64,000 nt of DNA from Amycolatopsis iheyensis (GTDB lineage: Bacteria > Actinomycetota > Actinomycetes > Mycobacteriales > Pseudonocardiaceae): assembly GCF_024703995.1 (NCBI RefSeq), contig NZ_JAMXQV010000007.1, positions 62,001 to 126,000 of the forward strand. Direction: 5' to 3'. The translations under genes and the position numbers were made by a program. Positions 53,969 to 63,082 of the stretch are shown here, piece by piece (within the stretch, counting starts at the first letter, position 1; every line of letters starts with the position of its first letter). The notes under the pieces are model-generated. The model ran no database searches, had not been told where the DNA came from, and was given only the letters and a program-made list of their open reading frames with translations.

Positions 53969-55032
53969 GCGGCCGCCTCCTGTCGCTGCAGGACGTCGGC
54001 GATCCGGCGCGCGGTGTCGTCCCAGCCGGTCAGCGTCTCGCGGCGCAGCTTCGCCGACGCCCGCAGCCGCGTCCGCAGCTCGGGTTCGGTGAGCCAGCGG
54101 CGCAGGGCGGCGCCGAGCGCTCCGACGTCGTCGCCGGGCACGAGCAGGCCGGGCACCGAGCCGTCCGGCGCGACGCCGACGGTGTCGGGCAGCGCGTCGA
54201 CGTCGGTGGTCAGCACCGGCACCCCGCGGGCCAGCGCCTCGGTGACGACCATGCCGTAGGTCTCGGCGCGCGAAGGCAGCACGAGCAGGTCGGCGGTGTG
54301 GTAGGTCGCCGCGAGCGCCCGGCCGGTGCGCGGGCCGGTGAGCGTGAACCGGGCGCCGAGGCGGTGCTCGCGCAGCCGCTCGACGTACTTGGTCTCCCGC
54401 CGGATCCCGCCGACGCATTCGCAGGTCCAGCGCAGGTCGGCGACGGTCTCCAGGGCCTGGGCGAGCGCGCCCTGGCCCTTGCGCGGGGTCACGTTGGCCA
54501 CGCAGACCAGCCGGGACACGCCGTCCGTGCCGATGGCCGGCGGCGCCGGGTCGACGCCGGGCGGCACGGCGTGCACGCGGTGCGGGGCCAGGCCGTGGTG
54601 CCCGATCAGCCGGCGCGCGGCCCACTCGCTGGTCGCGACGACCGAGCTGGCGGCCCGCAGCGTCTCGCGCTCCAGCGCGTCGAGTTCGGCGGCGAGCGAC
54701 GGCGGCAGGCCGGTCTCGTCGGCCAGCGGCAGGTGCACCAGCACCGAAAGCGACAGCCGCCGCGCCTGCGGGACCACCACCTCCGGCACCCCGCAGGCGA
54801 CCAGGCCGTCGAGCAGCACCGCGGCCCCGGCGGGCAGCGCCTGGAGCAGGTGCCCGAGGACCGCGCGGGCCTCGGTGTCCGGCCGCGGCCAGCTGCCGGC
54901 GACGGCGATCTCGTGGACGTCGAAGCCGGCCGCGGCGAGGCGGTCGCACAGCCGCCGGTCGTAGGTGTTGCCGCCACTCGGCACCGACGTGTCGTCGACG
55001 TCCCCGGGGAGGACCACGTAAAGGGAGTTCAC
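53965..55032 (-). CDS. Family 4 glycosyltransferase of the GTP-derived cluster
   Basis: 355 residues from GTG 55032 (GTGA overlap with the PTPS-like stop). N-terminal [13 protein letters not shown] acceptor side; donor half [38 protein letters not shown] with the intact E-x7-E motif (unlike the paralogue at 47195-48271). Predicted retaining sugar transfer onto a cluster intermediate. Confidence 0.87.
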   Translation of the reverse strand: MNSLYVVLPGDVDDTSVPSGGNTYDRRLCDRLAAAGFDVHEIAVAGSWPRPDTEARAVLGHLLQALPAGAAVLLDGLVACGVPEVVVPQARRLSLSVLVHLPLADETGLPPSLAAELDALERETLRAASSVVATSEWAARRLIGHHGLAPHRVHAVPPGVDPAPPAIGTDGVSRLVCVANVTPRKGQGALAQALETVADLRWTCECVGGIRRETKYVERLREHRLGARFTLTGPRTGRALAATYHTADLLVLPSRAETYGMVVTEALARGVPVLTTDVDALPDTVGVAPDGSVPGLLVPGDDVGALGAALRRWLTEPELRTRLRASAKLRRETLTGWDDTARRIADVLQRQEAAA

Positions 55033-55427
55033 AGGGCACGCTCGTAGCTGGCCCAGGCGACGTGCGACTCCTTCAGCGAGACGGCGATGCCTTCGAGGCC
55101 GCGCGCGCCCTCGCCGAGGCGTCCGGCGTGGACGGCGTCGGCGAGGCGGTCGGCGATGACCTTCGCGAGGTACTCGGTGGAGGTGTTGATGCCCTTGAAC
55201 ACCGGCTCGTCGTCGAGGTTGCGGTAGTTCAGGTCGCTCAGCACCGCCCCGAGCTCTTCCGTGGCCTTGCCGATGTCCACGACGATGTTGTCCTCGTCGA
55301 GCTCGGCGCGGCGGAAGGTCGCATCCACCACGAAGGTCGCGCCGTGCAGGCGTTGCGCGGGGCCGAAGACTTCCCCGCGGAAGCTGTGGGCGACCATCAC
55401 GTGGTCACGGACGGTGATGCTGAACAC
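55029..55427 (-). CDS. 6-pyruvoyltetrahydropterin synthase/QueD-like protein with incomplete zinc site
   Basis: 132 residues from GTG 55427 with GGAGG 5 nt upstream (TTG 55430 also possible). T-fold signature: [59 protein letters not shown]. In PTPS and QueD zinc is held by AHxF and HGHxY; here the second His of HGH is Ala and the Cys before the loop is missing. The catalytic chemistry is probably changed. It overlaps the dehydrogenase gene by 23 bp and the GT4 gene by 4. Confidence 0.83.
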   Translation of the reverse strand: MFSITVRDHVMVAHSFRGEVFGPAQRLHGATFVVDATFRRAELDEDNIVVDIGKATEELGAVLSDLNYRNLDDEPVFKGINTSTEYLAKVIADRLADAVHAGRLGEGARGLEGIAVSLKESHVAWASYERAL

Positions 55428-56421
55428 CAAGGCCTCCGATGCGTTCGGGGTGGACGTGGTCACTGCGGCTGTACATGACACGGAGGCAGCGGGCGGATAG
55501 TTCATTCGCGGCCAACCGGGGTAGCACGGCCGGCAGATCTTCAAACCCGCACTCGTCGCTCACCAGCGCTTCGAACGCCGGATCGGCGAGCAGCTCCAGC
55601 GCGATGGCCAGGCGCTGGGCGTAACTCCGGTCCGGCCGGGCGACCGTCCCGACCTGGCTGCTGCGGATGGTCAGCCGCCGCGAATGGAAGTTCTCCCCGA
55701 GCGGGACGCGCACCGGGCGGTCGCCGTACCAGGACATCTCGACGACCACGCCTTCTGGCGCTAGGAGCTCCAGCGCCTTGGCGAGACCCGCCTCGTTCGC
55801 GCTCGCGTGCACGACGAGGTCGCAGTCGCCTTTCGCGGCCTCCGGGGTCGCGAAGCCGACACCCAGCGCTTCGGCGATCTCCGCGCATGCCGGGTCGACG
55901 TCGATCAGCTGGACGCGGGTGGCGGGGAAGCCCTGCAGCAGCTTCGCGACGCTGCAGCCGACCATCCCGGCGCCGATCACGGCGATCCGGTCGCCGAGCT
56001 TCGGCCGCGCGTCCCAAACGGCGTTGACCGCGGTCTCGACCGTGCCGGCGAGGATCGCGCGGCCGGGCGGGACGTCGTCGGGCACCGGCGTCACGGCGCT
56101 CGCGGGCACGACGTAGGCGGTCTGGTGCGGGTAGAGGCAGAAGACAGTCCGGCCCTTCAGTTCGGCCGGTCCCTGCTCGACGACGCCGACGTTGAGGTAG
56201 CCGTACTTGACCGGGCCGGGGAACTCGCCCTCCTGGAAGGGGGCGCGCATGACGTCGTGCTGGCTCGCCGGGACGCCGCCGCGGAAGACGAGGGTTTCGG
56301 TGCCCCGGGAGACGCCCGAGCAGAGCGTCCGGACGAGCACTTCGCCTTCTTCGGGGTCGGGCAGCGTCACCGGCCGGAGCGTTCCTTCGCCGGGGCGTTG
56401 AACCCAGAAAGCCTGTTCCAC
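55405..56421 (-). CDS. MDR-type (zinc alcohol dehydrogenase-like) oxidoreductase
   Basis: 338 residues from GTG 56421, AGGAG upstream. N-terminal catalytic fold ([19 protein letters not shown]), Rossmann motif [15 protein letters not shown], then [12 protein letters not shown]. The usual GHE catalytic zinc motif is not evident, so it may not use zinc. First gene of the minus-strand run to the GTP cyclohydrolase variant; probably reduces or oxidises a side-chain ketone of the pathway intermediate. Confidence 0.82.
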   Translation of the reverse strand: MEQAFWVQRPGEGTLRPVTLPDPEEGEVLVRTLCSGVSRGTETLVFRGGVPASQHDVMRAPFQEGEFPGPVKYGYLNVGVVEQGPAELKGRTVFCLYPHQTAYVVPASAVTPVPDDVPPGRAILAGTVETAVNAVWDARPKLGDRIAVIGAGMVGCSVAKLLQGFPATRVQLIDVDPACAEIAEALGVGFATPEAAKGDCDLVVHASANEAGLAKALELLAPEGVVVEMSWYGDRPVRVPLGENFHSRRLTIRSSQVGTVARPDRSYAQRLAIALELLADPAFEALVSDECGFEDLPAVLPRLAANELSARCLRVMYSRSDHVHPERIGGLGVQHHRP

Positions 56422-56498
56422 GTGTTCTCCTCTGCAGGCGACCGGAGGCTGTGTCGCCGCCACCCTATGAGCAGCCGTGCCGATTCGCGGAGTCGAAG

Positions 56499-57251
56499 AT
56501 GATCAAGAACGAGGTTCTCCTACGCTCGCTGGCCCCCCTGGCGGTGCTCGCCACCACGGCCTTCGCGAGCGGTGTCCTCGCCGGGGCGACCGGGCTCGCG
56601 TACGGCCTGGCGCTGGTGTTGCTGACGGACTGGGGCCTGCGGCGCAGCGGCCGTGGCGCGTTCGGCCCGGCGGACTGGATCACGTTCGCCCGCGCGGTCC
56701 TGGTGGGCTGCGCGGCGGAGCTGGTCGCGGCCGGCGGGCACCCGCTGTGGTGGCTGGTCGGCATCGTCGCGGTGGCGCTGGCGATGGACGGCTTCGACGG
56801 CCAGGTCGCCCGCCGCACGGGCACGGCGTCGGAGTTCGGCGCGCGGTTCGACATGGAGGTCGACGCCTTCCTGATCCTGGTGCTGTGCATCCAGGTGTCC
56901 CGCACGCTGGGGCTGTGGGTGCTGGCGATCGGCCTGATGCGCTACGCGTTCGTGGCGGCCTCGTGGGCGCTGCCGTGGCTGACCGCGCCGCTGTACCCGA
57001 GCATGGCCCGCAAGACGGTGGCCGCGGTCCAGGGCGTGGTGCTGGTGGTGGCGGTGTCCGGGGTGCTGCCCGCGGTCCTGGCGTTCACCGCGGTCGCGCT
57101 CGCCTTGACGTCGCTGGTGTGGTCCTTCGGGCGGGACACCGTGTGGCTGGCCCGGCACCGCACGCCGGTTGCGCCCGCTCGGATCGTCGAGATCACCCGG
57201 ACGCCCGTCAAACGTCCCGCCTTCCGGCCGAGCCACAACCAGGCGGCTTAG
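56499..57251 (+). CDS. CDP-alcohol phosphatidyltransferase family membrane protein
   Basis: 250 residues from ATG 56499, GGAG upstream. Six or so helices; the complete signature D-x2-DG-x2-AR-x8-G-x3-D-x3-D is read in DGFDGQVARR...GARFDMEVD (~105-130). These enzymes displace CMP from a CDP-alcohol or CDP-lipid. Divergent from the MDR gene with a 77-bp gap, so it belongs to the cluster and could attach the product to a lipid. Confidence 0.87.
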   Translation: MIKNEVLLRSLAPLAVLATTAFASGVLAGATGLAYGLALVLLTDWGLRRSGRGAFGPADWITFARAVLVGCAAELVAAGGHPLWWLVGIVAVALAMDGFDGQVARRTGTASEFGARFDMEVDAFLILVLCIQVSRTLGLWVLAIGLMRYAFVAASWALPWLTAPLYPSMARKTVAAVQGVVLVVAVSGVLPAVLAFTAVALALTSLVWSFGRDTVWLARHRTPVAPARIVEITRTPVKRPAFRPSHNQAA

Positions 57252-57264
57252 CGAGGCCCGGACG

Positions 57265-57355
57265 CAAGCGCCCCAATGTGGCCTTGGTTGCGTCAGACGC
57301 ACCCAATGTGGCCTTCGGTGCGTCTGACGCACCGAAGGCCACATTGGGGCGCTTG
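57265..57355. repeat. Inverted-repeat element with three CCAATGTGGCCTT boxes
   Basis: Outer arms of 21 bp, 57265-57285 and 57335-57355, are exact complements. An inner 23-bp palindrome (57302-57324 with 57326-57348) reuses the right arm, so the element can fold as either of two hairpins. Boxes CCAATGTGGCCTT lie direct at 57273 and 57303 and inverted at about 57335. It fills the gap between convergent genes and may act as a bidirectional terminator. I recall similar sequences as dispersed repeats in Amycolatopsis. Confidence 0.85.
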
Positions 57356-57358
57356 CCC

Positions 57359-58312
57359 CTAGCCCGAGTCGCGCGCGGCCCGGGCTCGGCGTTTGCCCTC
57401 GTGCATCGCCACCACCCGGGCGATCGGGATCGTGTGCCCCTCCGCCACCAGATCCTCCGGCAGCACGAACGGCGACGGCATCTCCGCCGTCCACGGGTCG
57501 CCGCCGGGCAGCAGCTCCGGGACCGTCCGCACCGTGAAGTCCGCCGGCTTGACGCCGTCCAGGTCCGCCCAGCGGACCGGGAACGACACCGGCGCGTCCG
57601 GCCGGTTCCGCGGGCTGTAGACCGACACCACCGTCGCCCCGCCGGCGCGGGTCGAGTCCAGGAACACCTTGCCCTCGCGGCGGTCCTTGACGAACTCCGT
57701 CGTGCCCAGCGCCGGGTCGATGCGCTCGGCGCGGGCCGCGACCGCCCGGGTCGCCGCCGCGATGTCCTCCGTCGACTGGCCCGGCGCCAGCGGCACGAAC
57801 ACGTGGACACCTTTGGAGCCGCTCGTCTTCACCGCGCCGTCGAGCCCGTCCGCGCGCAGCGCCTCGCGCACCAGCTGGGCGGCCCCGATGGCCAGCGAGA
57901 ACGGGCCGTCTTCGGGCGGGTCGAGGTCCAGGATCAGGTGCGTCGGCCCGTCGGCCGGGGAACCGCGGTAGAGCGAGGTGTGGAACTCGATCGCCCGCTG
58001 GTTGCCGAACCAGATCAGCGTGCGGAGGTCGTTGCACAGGGCGTAGTGGACGTCCCGTTTGGACGTCTCCGCCCACACCGCGACCCGTGCCACCCAGTCC
58101 GGTGTGTACTTCGGCAGGTTCTTCTGCATGAACGGGCCCTGCCCGCGCAGCACCCGCAGCACGGTCAGCAGCCGGTCGCGCAGCTCGGGCAGCATCCGGT
58201 CGGACACGGCTTCGAGGTAGTCCAGCCACTCCCGCTTGGTCACCCCCGCGCCGGGGAAGACCTCCTGGTCGAGACTGCTCAGCTTGACGCCGTGCCGAAC
58301 CTCGTCGCTCAT
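57359..58312 (-). CDS. LigD-type polymerase-domain protein (non-homologous end joining)
   Basis: 317 residues from ATG 58312. Stand-alone archaeo-eukaryotic-primase fold: FMQKNLPKYTPDWV, metal Asp pair in LILDLDPPED, SGSKGVHVFVPL nucleotide loop and GKVFLDSTRAG. Adds or fills ends during Ku/LigD double-strand break repair. No ku or ligase gene is adjacent. Confidence 0.92.
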   Translation of the reverse strand: MSDEVRHGVKLSSLDQEVFPGAGVTKREWLDYLEAVSDRMLPELRDRLLTVLRVLRGQGPFMQKNLPKYTPDWVARVAVWAETSKRDVHYALCNDLRTLIWFGNQRAIEFHTSLYRGSPADGPTHLILDLDPPEDGPFSLAIGAAQLVREALRADGLDGAVKTSGSKGVHVFVPLAPGQSTEDIAAATRAVAARAERIDPALGTTEFVKDRREGKVFLDSTRAGGATVVSVYSPRNRPDAPVSFPVRWADLDGVKPADFTVRTVPELLPGGDPWTAEMPSPFVLPEDLVAEGHTIPIARVVAMHEGKRRARAARDSG

Positions 58313-58350
58313 CGGCCCACCTTCGCGTCCCCGCGCGCGGCGGTCAACTC

Positions 58351-59925
58351 TCAGAACGGCAGCTGCGAGCGCAACCGGTCGAGCCAGCGGTCGATGGTGT
58401 CCTCGGGCCGGCCGGGGTCGTTGACGCGGACCGCCGCGGCCGTGCTCGCCCCGACGTGGTCGCGGACCGTCGCCGCGTACTCCGGCAGCGCGTAGACGTC
58501 CTGCCAGTACCCGGACCGCATCTCGACCGCCGCGACCTGCTCGTAGCCCGCGGTCGCCCGTTCGAAGTCGAAGCCGTAGCGCTGCCCCGCCGGCCGCGAG
58601 CCGCTCGCCGTCACCACGATCACCGTCGGCCGCGCACGCAGCACGACCTCGGTCGGGTCGGCGCCGCGGGCGATCGCCGCGTCGTTGAGCCCGATGTAGT
58701 CGATCGACTGCCAGCCGCTGTAGTACGGGATCGCGCCGGCGTCGGTGACCGCGAGGCTGCGGGCCTGCGCCGGGACCTCGGCCTCGGCCAGGCCCTTGCC
58801 GATCGCGACGTGCGCGCGCTGCAGGTCGGGGCCGTAGTTGGCGGCCGCCGCCAGGTCCGGCGGGGTCGCGCCGGCGACGGCCGACCAGCCGACGGCGACG
58901 AGCCCGAGCACCGCGCCGACCAGGCGCGGCTTGAGCGTCCCGGCCGCGAGCCCGGCGCCGAGGCACAGCACCGGGATGGCGTGGTCGGCGAACCGGTCGA
59001 GGTAGTCCATCGTCGGGCCCGAAACCGCGTAGGTCACGTACGTGACTGCCACCGTGACGACGAGCAGGATCCCTGGGCCGCGCGTCGCCCGGCGGAGCAC
59101 CAGCGACAACGTCAGCAGCAGGAGCGGGAGCAGCAGCAGCGTCGTGTGCTTGGTCCACAGCCAGCCGGAGTCCAGGTGCCCGAACTTGACGTAGAAGGTG
59201 TTCGGCAGCAGCTGGCCGTAGAACCGCCAGCGCCAGACGAAGTACCCCGCGCCGACGACCACCGCGGCGCCGCTCCACAGCCAGCGCGCCCGCCCCGTCG
59301 ACCGGACGAACCAGAGCACGAAGACCGGCAGCGCGGCCAGCACGCCTTCGGGCCTCAGCATGCCGAGCAGGAGCAGCAGCACCGGCGGCTCCCACGTCCG
59401 CACCCGCTCGTTCCCGAGCACGCGCAGGCCGAGCACGACGACGCGCAGCAGCACCGCGGCGAACGCGGCGGTCTCCAGACCCGCGGTGATGTGGAAGTAC
59501 GTCGGCAGGAACACGACGTACGCGCCCGCGCCGACGAGGACACCGGTGAGCCCCGCGCGGCGGTGGCCTTCGCGGATCAGCAGGTACAGCGTCCCCAGGC
59601 CGAGCACCAGCGACGTGACCTTGGTGAAGAACGGCAGCGCGACGCCGAGCACCGCGCCCAGCCCGGACCAGACGACCCAGGCGAAGTTCGTGAAGCCTTC
59701 GACCCGCGGGCCCTCGACGTTCCACACCGGCCCGTGCCCGGCCGCGAGGTTCGCGGAGTACCGGAAGCTGATGAACGCGTCGTCGATCGTGAAGAACCAG
59801 GCCGCCCACGCGCCCACGAGGAAGAGAGCCAGCAGGACCAGCGAAACCACGATCAGCGGGGCGCGCCGGGTGGGCCGCGGCGGCGCGGGCGTTTCGGGCT
59901 CGACGTCCGCCTCGATCGCCGTCAT
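58351..59925 (-). CDS. GT-C type membrane glycosyltransferase, AftB-like
   Basis: 524 residues from ATG 59925, GAGGGG upstream. About ten membrane helices; the first external loop carries FTIDDAFISFRYSANLAAGHG and RVEGFTNFAWV, as in the terminal arabinofuranosyltransferase AftB of mycolata, with a ~150-residue external C-terminal domain. A role in arabinogalactan or another envelope glycan is likely. It could instead be another GT-C enzyme of the same group. Confidence 0.78.
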   Translation of the reverse strand: MTAIEADVEPETPAPPRPTRRAPLIVVSLVLLALFLVGAWAAWFFTIDDAFISFRYSANLAAGHGPVWNVEGPRVEGFTNFAWVVWSGLGAVLGVALPFFTKVTSLVLGLGTLYLLIREGHRRAGLTGVLVGAGAYVVFLPTYFHITAGLETAAFAAVLLRVVVLGLRVLGNERVRTWEPPVLLLLLGMLRPEGVLAALPVFVLWFVRSTGRARWLWSGAAVVVGAGYFVWRWRFYGQLLPNTFYVKFGHLDSGWLWTKHTTLLLLPLLLLTLSLVLRRATRGPGILLVVTVAVTYVTYAVSGPTMDYLDRFADHAIPVLCLGAGLAAGTLKPRLVGAVLGLVAVGWSAVAGATPPDLAAAANYGPDLQRAHVAIGKGLAEAEVPAQARSLAVTDAGAIPYYSGWQSIDYIGLNDAAIARGADPTEVVLRARPTVIVVTASGSRPAGQRYGFDFERATAGYEQVAAVEMRSGYWQDVYALPEYAATVRDHVGASTAAAVRVNDPGRPEDTIDRWLDRLRSQLPF

Positions 59926-59974
59926 GGGTTCCCCTCGGGTGGCTGTGCCGACCCGACACCTTAACCGGGGCGCC

Positions 59975-60790
59975 TCACACCAGCGGACGCCCGGTGCGCA
60001 GCCGGCGGCGAAGGTCCCAGAGGCAGAGGTTGTACGGGAACCGCCTCAGCGAGCCGGGCAGCACGCGCGTCACCCGGCCGACCGCCGCGAGGAATGTCTC
60101 GAAGCGGTGCTGATCGGCCGACGTCCAGGGCAGGCGCATCTCGTCGCGGAAGTGCTGCGGCAGGAAGCCGGTGGTGACGAAGCGGCTGAACCGCCGGCCG
60201 AGCGCGGCCGCCGGTGACGGCAGGTACCGCAGGTCGACGAGGTCGGTCAGGTACCGGCGGACGGTGTCGTCGATGCCGGTCGCGGCGACGCCGGTGGCCC
60301 AGTACGCCTCGAAGGCGGCGCGGTCGGCCGGCCACATCTCGGGGCGGACCTGCAGCGTGGTGCCGAGCCGGGCGGCGTCCCGGTAGAACGTGGCGGGCTC
60401 GCCGCCGACGAAGGCCAGGTAGACGTCTTCGAAGCCCTTGTAGAGGCAGGCCGCGACCCACAGCTGGAGGTCGGTGTCGAAGGCGTTGTAGGCGACCGGG
60501 CTCTCGGCGCTCGAGTGCACCTGGGCGTGGGCGGCGTTGACCCCGCGGCGGTAGGCGGCGCGTTCGGCCTCGGTGCCCATCGAGGCGACCGCGAGGTAGG
60601 TCAGGGTGGTGCGGGTGCGCTTGAGCGGGTGCCGGAAGAGGTTCCCGCTGTCGACCTTGCTCTCGAGCACGCCGTACCCGACGGGGGCGCGCGAGAGCTG
60701 CATGATCACGTTGGCGGTGCCGGCCAGCAGCCCCGCCCCCACGACGGCGTCCTCGAGCGCGGTTTCGGTCACCCGTCCAGGGAACGACAC
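59975..60790 (-). CDS. MpaB-family oxygenase (DUF2236)
   Basis: 271 residues. DUF2236 landmarks: AGTANVIMQLSRAPVGYGV, RRGVNAAHAQVHS (candidate haem-site His), VAACLYKGFEDVYL and WPADRAAFEAYW. Related to latex-clearing protein/MpaB oxygenases with b-type haem. GTG 60790 is the outer start; GTG 60772 is an alternative. Separated from the next gene by only 13 bp but likely independent. Confidence 0.8.
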   Translation of the reverse strand: MSFPGRVTETALEDAVVGAGLLAGTANVIMQLSRAPVGYGVLESKVDSGNLFRHPLKRTRTTLTYLAVASMGTEAERAAYRRGVNAAHAQVHSSAESPVAYNAFDTDLQLWVAACLYKGFEDVYLAFVGGEPATFYRDAARLGTTLQVRPEMWPADRAAFEAYWATGVAATGIDDTVRRYLTDLVDLRYLPSPAAALGRRFSRFVTTGFLPQHFRDEMRLPWTSADQHRFETFLAAVGRVTRVLPGSLRRFPYNLCLWDLRRRLRTGRPLV

Positions 60791-60803
60791 TGTTGACGAC
60801 GTG

Positions 60804-61688
60804 TCAAGAGCGGTAGTTCCGCCGGGCGAACGCGATCAGGGCGCGGGCCGCCGGGCTGAGCGGACCCTCCGTGCGCCACGCCAGCGCCAGCACGCCGCGC
60901 AACCCCGGGCCGGTGATCGTGACGACCCGCAGGTCCGCCTCGTGGTAGCGAGCCAGCGACTCCGGCACGATCGCCACCCCGAGCCCTCGCGTCGCCAGCT
61001 GGACCAGGACGTTCGGATCCGCCGCCTCGAACGCGATCCGCGGCGCCAAGCCCTCGCGCGCGAACGCGGCGTCCAGCGCCGTGCGTAGGCCCGTGCCCGG
61101 CGGCAGGGCCATCAGCGGCAGCCCGTGGAGGTCTCGGATCGTGATCTCGCCCAGCTCGGCCAGGAAGTGCCCGGGCGCGGTCACGGCCAGGAACGGCTCG
61201 TCGATCAGCACCTGCGTCGCGATGCCCGGCGGCGGGTCGGTCGACAAACCGACCACCGCGAGGTCGAGCCGGCCTTCGCGCAGGGCCGCGAGCATCGTGT
61301 CGGAGTTGGCCTCCGACAGCGTGATCTCGACCGCCGGGAAGCGCTCGTGGAAGCGGGCCAGCAGATCGGGCAGCTTGACCGGGCCCGCCGACGTCACCGC
61401 GCCGATCGCGACCTGGCCGCGGACCAGCCCCGCCAGCTCGTCCACGGCCTCGCGCACCCCCTTGACCGCCGCCAGCGCCGCCCGAGCGTGCGGCAGCGCG
61501 GCGGCGCCGACGTCGGTGAGCCGGACGGTGCGGCCCGATCGGTCCAGCAGCTCCTGCCCCAGCTCCCGCTCGAGGCGCTTGACCTGGGCACTCACCCCCG
61601 GCTGGGCGACGTGCAGCCGTTCCGCGGCGCGCGTGAAGTTGCCCTCCTCCGCGACCGCGACGAAGTAAGCGAGCTGGTGCAGTTCCAT
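60804..61688 (-). CDS. LysR-type regulator, divergent from FAD oxidoreductase
   Basis: 294 residues from ATG 61688. HTH: LAYFVAVAEEGNFTRAAERL, AQPGVSAQVKRLERELGQ. Effector domain of the usual size. It faces the FAD oxidoreductase gene across 70 bp that contain a CAGAA...TTCTG inverted repeat, so this is the probable regulator of that gene. Confidence 0.88.
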   Translation of the reverse strand: MELHQLAYFVAVAEEGNFTRAAERLHVAQPGVSAQVKRLERELGQELLDRSGRTVRLTDVGAAALPHARAALAAVKGVREAVDELAGLVRGQVAIGAVTSAGPVKLPDLLARFHERFPAVEITLSEANSDTMLAALREGRLDLAVVGLSTDPPPGIATQVLIDEPFLAVTAPGHFLAELGEITIRDLHGLPLMALPPGTGLRTALDAAFAREGLAPRIAFEAADPNVLVQLATRGLGVAIVPESLARYHEADLRVVTITGPGLRGVLALAWRTEGPLSPAARALIAFARRNYRS

Positions 61689-61758
61689 AAGCACTGATTC
61701 TAGTAGGCAGAAAAACCAGATCTTGGACTTCTGATCGGCCCGGCCCGAAGCTGGAGAC
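61689..61758. promoter_or_regulatory. Divergent LysR/FAD-oxidoreductase control region
   Basis: 70 bp, locally AT-richer than its surroundings. CAGAA and TTCTG (about 61707-61732) form an inverted repeat around CCAGATCTTGG, itself near-palindromic, a reasonable LysR-type site. Confidence 0.5.
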
Positions 61759-63042
61759 ATGCAGACATTCCGACCCGGCCAGGACGGCTACCCCGAAGAA
61801 ATCGCCGGTTTCCAGACGTCCGTGGCCACGCAGCCCGCGGTGGTCGTCGCCGCCGAAAGCGCGGACGACGTCGTCGCCGCCGTGAAGTACGCCGCCGAGC
61901 ACGACCTGACGGTCTCCGTCCAGGCCACCGGCCACGGCCTGACCGCCGGCACCGACGGCCTGCTGATCAGCACCCGCCGGATGACCTCCGTCGAGATCGA
62001 CGCCGGGACGGCGACCGCGCGGGTCGGCGCCGGGGCCCGGTGGGGCGCGGTGATCGAGGCCGCCGCGAAGCACGGCCTGGCGCCGTTGAGCGGCTCGTCG
62101 CCGGACGTGGGCGTCGTCGGCTACACGCTCAGCGGCGGCTTCGGACTGATGTCCCGGAGGTTCGGCCGCGCGGCCGACCACGTCCGCTCGATCGACGTCG
62201 TCACCGCCGACGGCGAGCTGCGCACGGTGACGCCGGGCTCGGAGCTGTTCTGGGCCCTGCGCGGCGGCCGCGCCGGCTTCGGCGTCGTGACCGCGCTCGA
62301 GTTCGGCTTGGTCCCGGTGACGGAGCTGTACGGCGGCGGGCTGTTCTTCGACACCGCGGACCTGCCGGCGGTGCTGCGCGCGTGGCGGACGTGGTCGATG
62401 ACCGCGCCCGACGAGCTGACGACGTCGATCGCGCTGGTCGCGCTGCCCGACCTGCCGATGCTGCCGGAGGAGATCCGCGGCAAGCACGTGGCGAACGTCC
62501 GGGTCGCCTACCTCGGCGAAGACGGCGACGAGCTGGTGGCCCCGCTGCGGGCGGCCGCGCCGGCGTTGGTGGACACGCTGCGGCGGCTGCCGTACACGGA
62601 GTCGGGGTCGATCGCGAGCGACCCGCCGCACCCGCACCCGTACCACGGCACGAACGCGACGGTGACCGCGCTGAACGACGGGATGCTGACCTCGATCCTG
62701 GAGCACGCGGGCCCGGGCGCGCCGGTGAGCACGGTGCTGATCATCGACCGCCTCGGCGGCGAGCTGGCCCGCCGTCCGGTCGACGCCCCGGGCTGGGACT
62801 CGGCGGCGGAGTTCGTCGTCCGGGCGCTGTCGGTGGTCGAGGACGGCGTCGACCCGATCCGGCGCGCGCACGCGAAGCTGTTCGACGCGCTGGCGCCGTG
62901 GTCGACCGGCCGGCTGCTGCCGTTCCTCTACGGCGAGCACCCGGCGGCCGACCTGACCGGGACGTTCGCGGCGGAGGACCGTGCCCGGCTGGTCCGGCTC
63001 AAGGCCAAGTACGATCCGGACTCGATCTTCCCCGCCGGCTGA
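61759..63042 (+). CDS. FAD-binding oxidoreductase (berberine-bridge-enzyme/PCMH type)
   Basis: 427 residues. PCMH FAD fold with QATGHGLTAG (His of the BBE-like covalent link), GSSPDVGVVGYTLSGGFG, where the second, Cys-linked FAD position is Ser (SGSSP instead of SGxCP), and the BBE C-terminus ending KYDPDSIFPAG. It should hold FAD by one link or non-covalently. Oxidises an unknown alcohol or sugar; likely controlled by the divergent LysR. Confidence 0.87.
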   Translation: MQTFRPGQDGYPEEIAGFQTSVATQPAVVVAAESADDVVAAVKYAAEHDLTVSVQATGHGLTAGTDGLLISTRRMTSVEIDAGTATARVGAGARWGAVIEAAAKHGLAPLSGSSPDVGVVGYTLSGGFGLMSRRFGRAADHVRSIDVVTADGELRTVTPGSELFWALRGGRAGFGVVTALEFGLVPVTELYGGGLFFDTADLPAVLRAWRTWSMTAPDELTTSIALVALPDLPMLPEEIRGKHVANVRVAYLGEDGDELVAPLRAAAPALVDTLRRLPYTESGSIASDPPHPHPYHGTNATVTALNDGMLTSILEHAGPGAPVSTVLIIDRLGGELARRPVDAPGWDSAAEFVVRALSVVEDGVDPIRRAHAKLFDALAPWSTGRLLPFLYGEHPAADLTGTFAAEDRARLVRLKAKYDPDSIFPAG

Positions 63043-63082
63043 GCCGATCCGCCCGCCGGGCCGTCCGACCGATGAGGACCGC

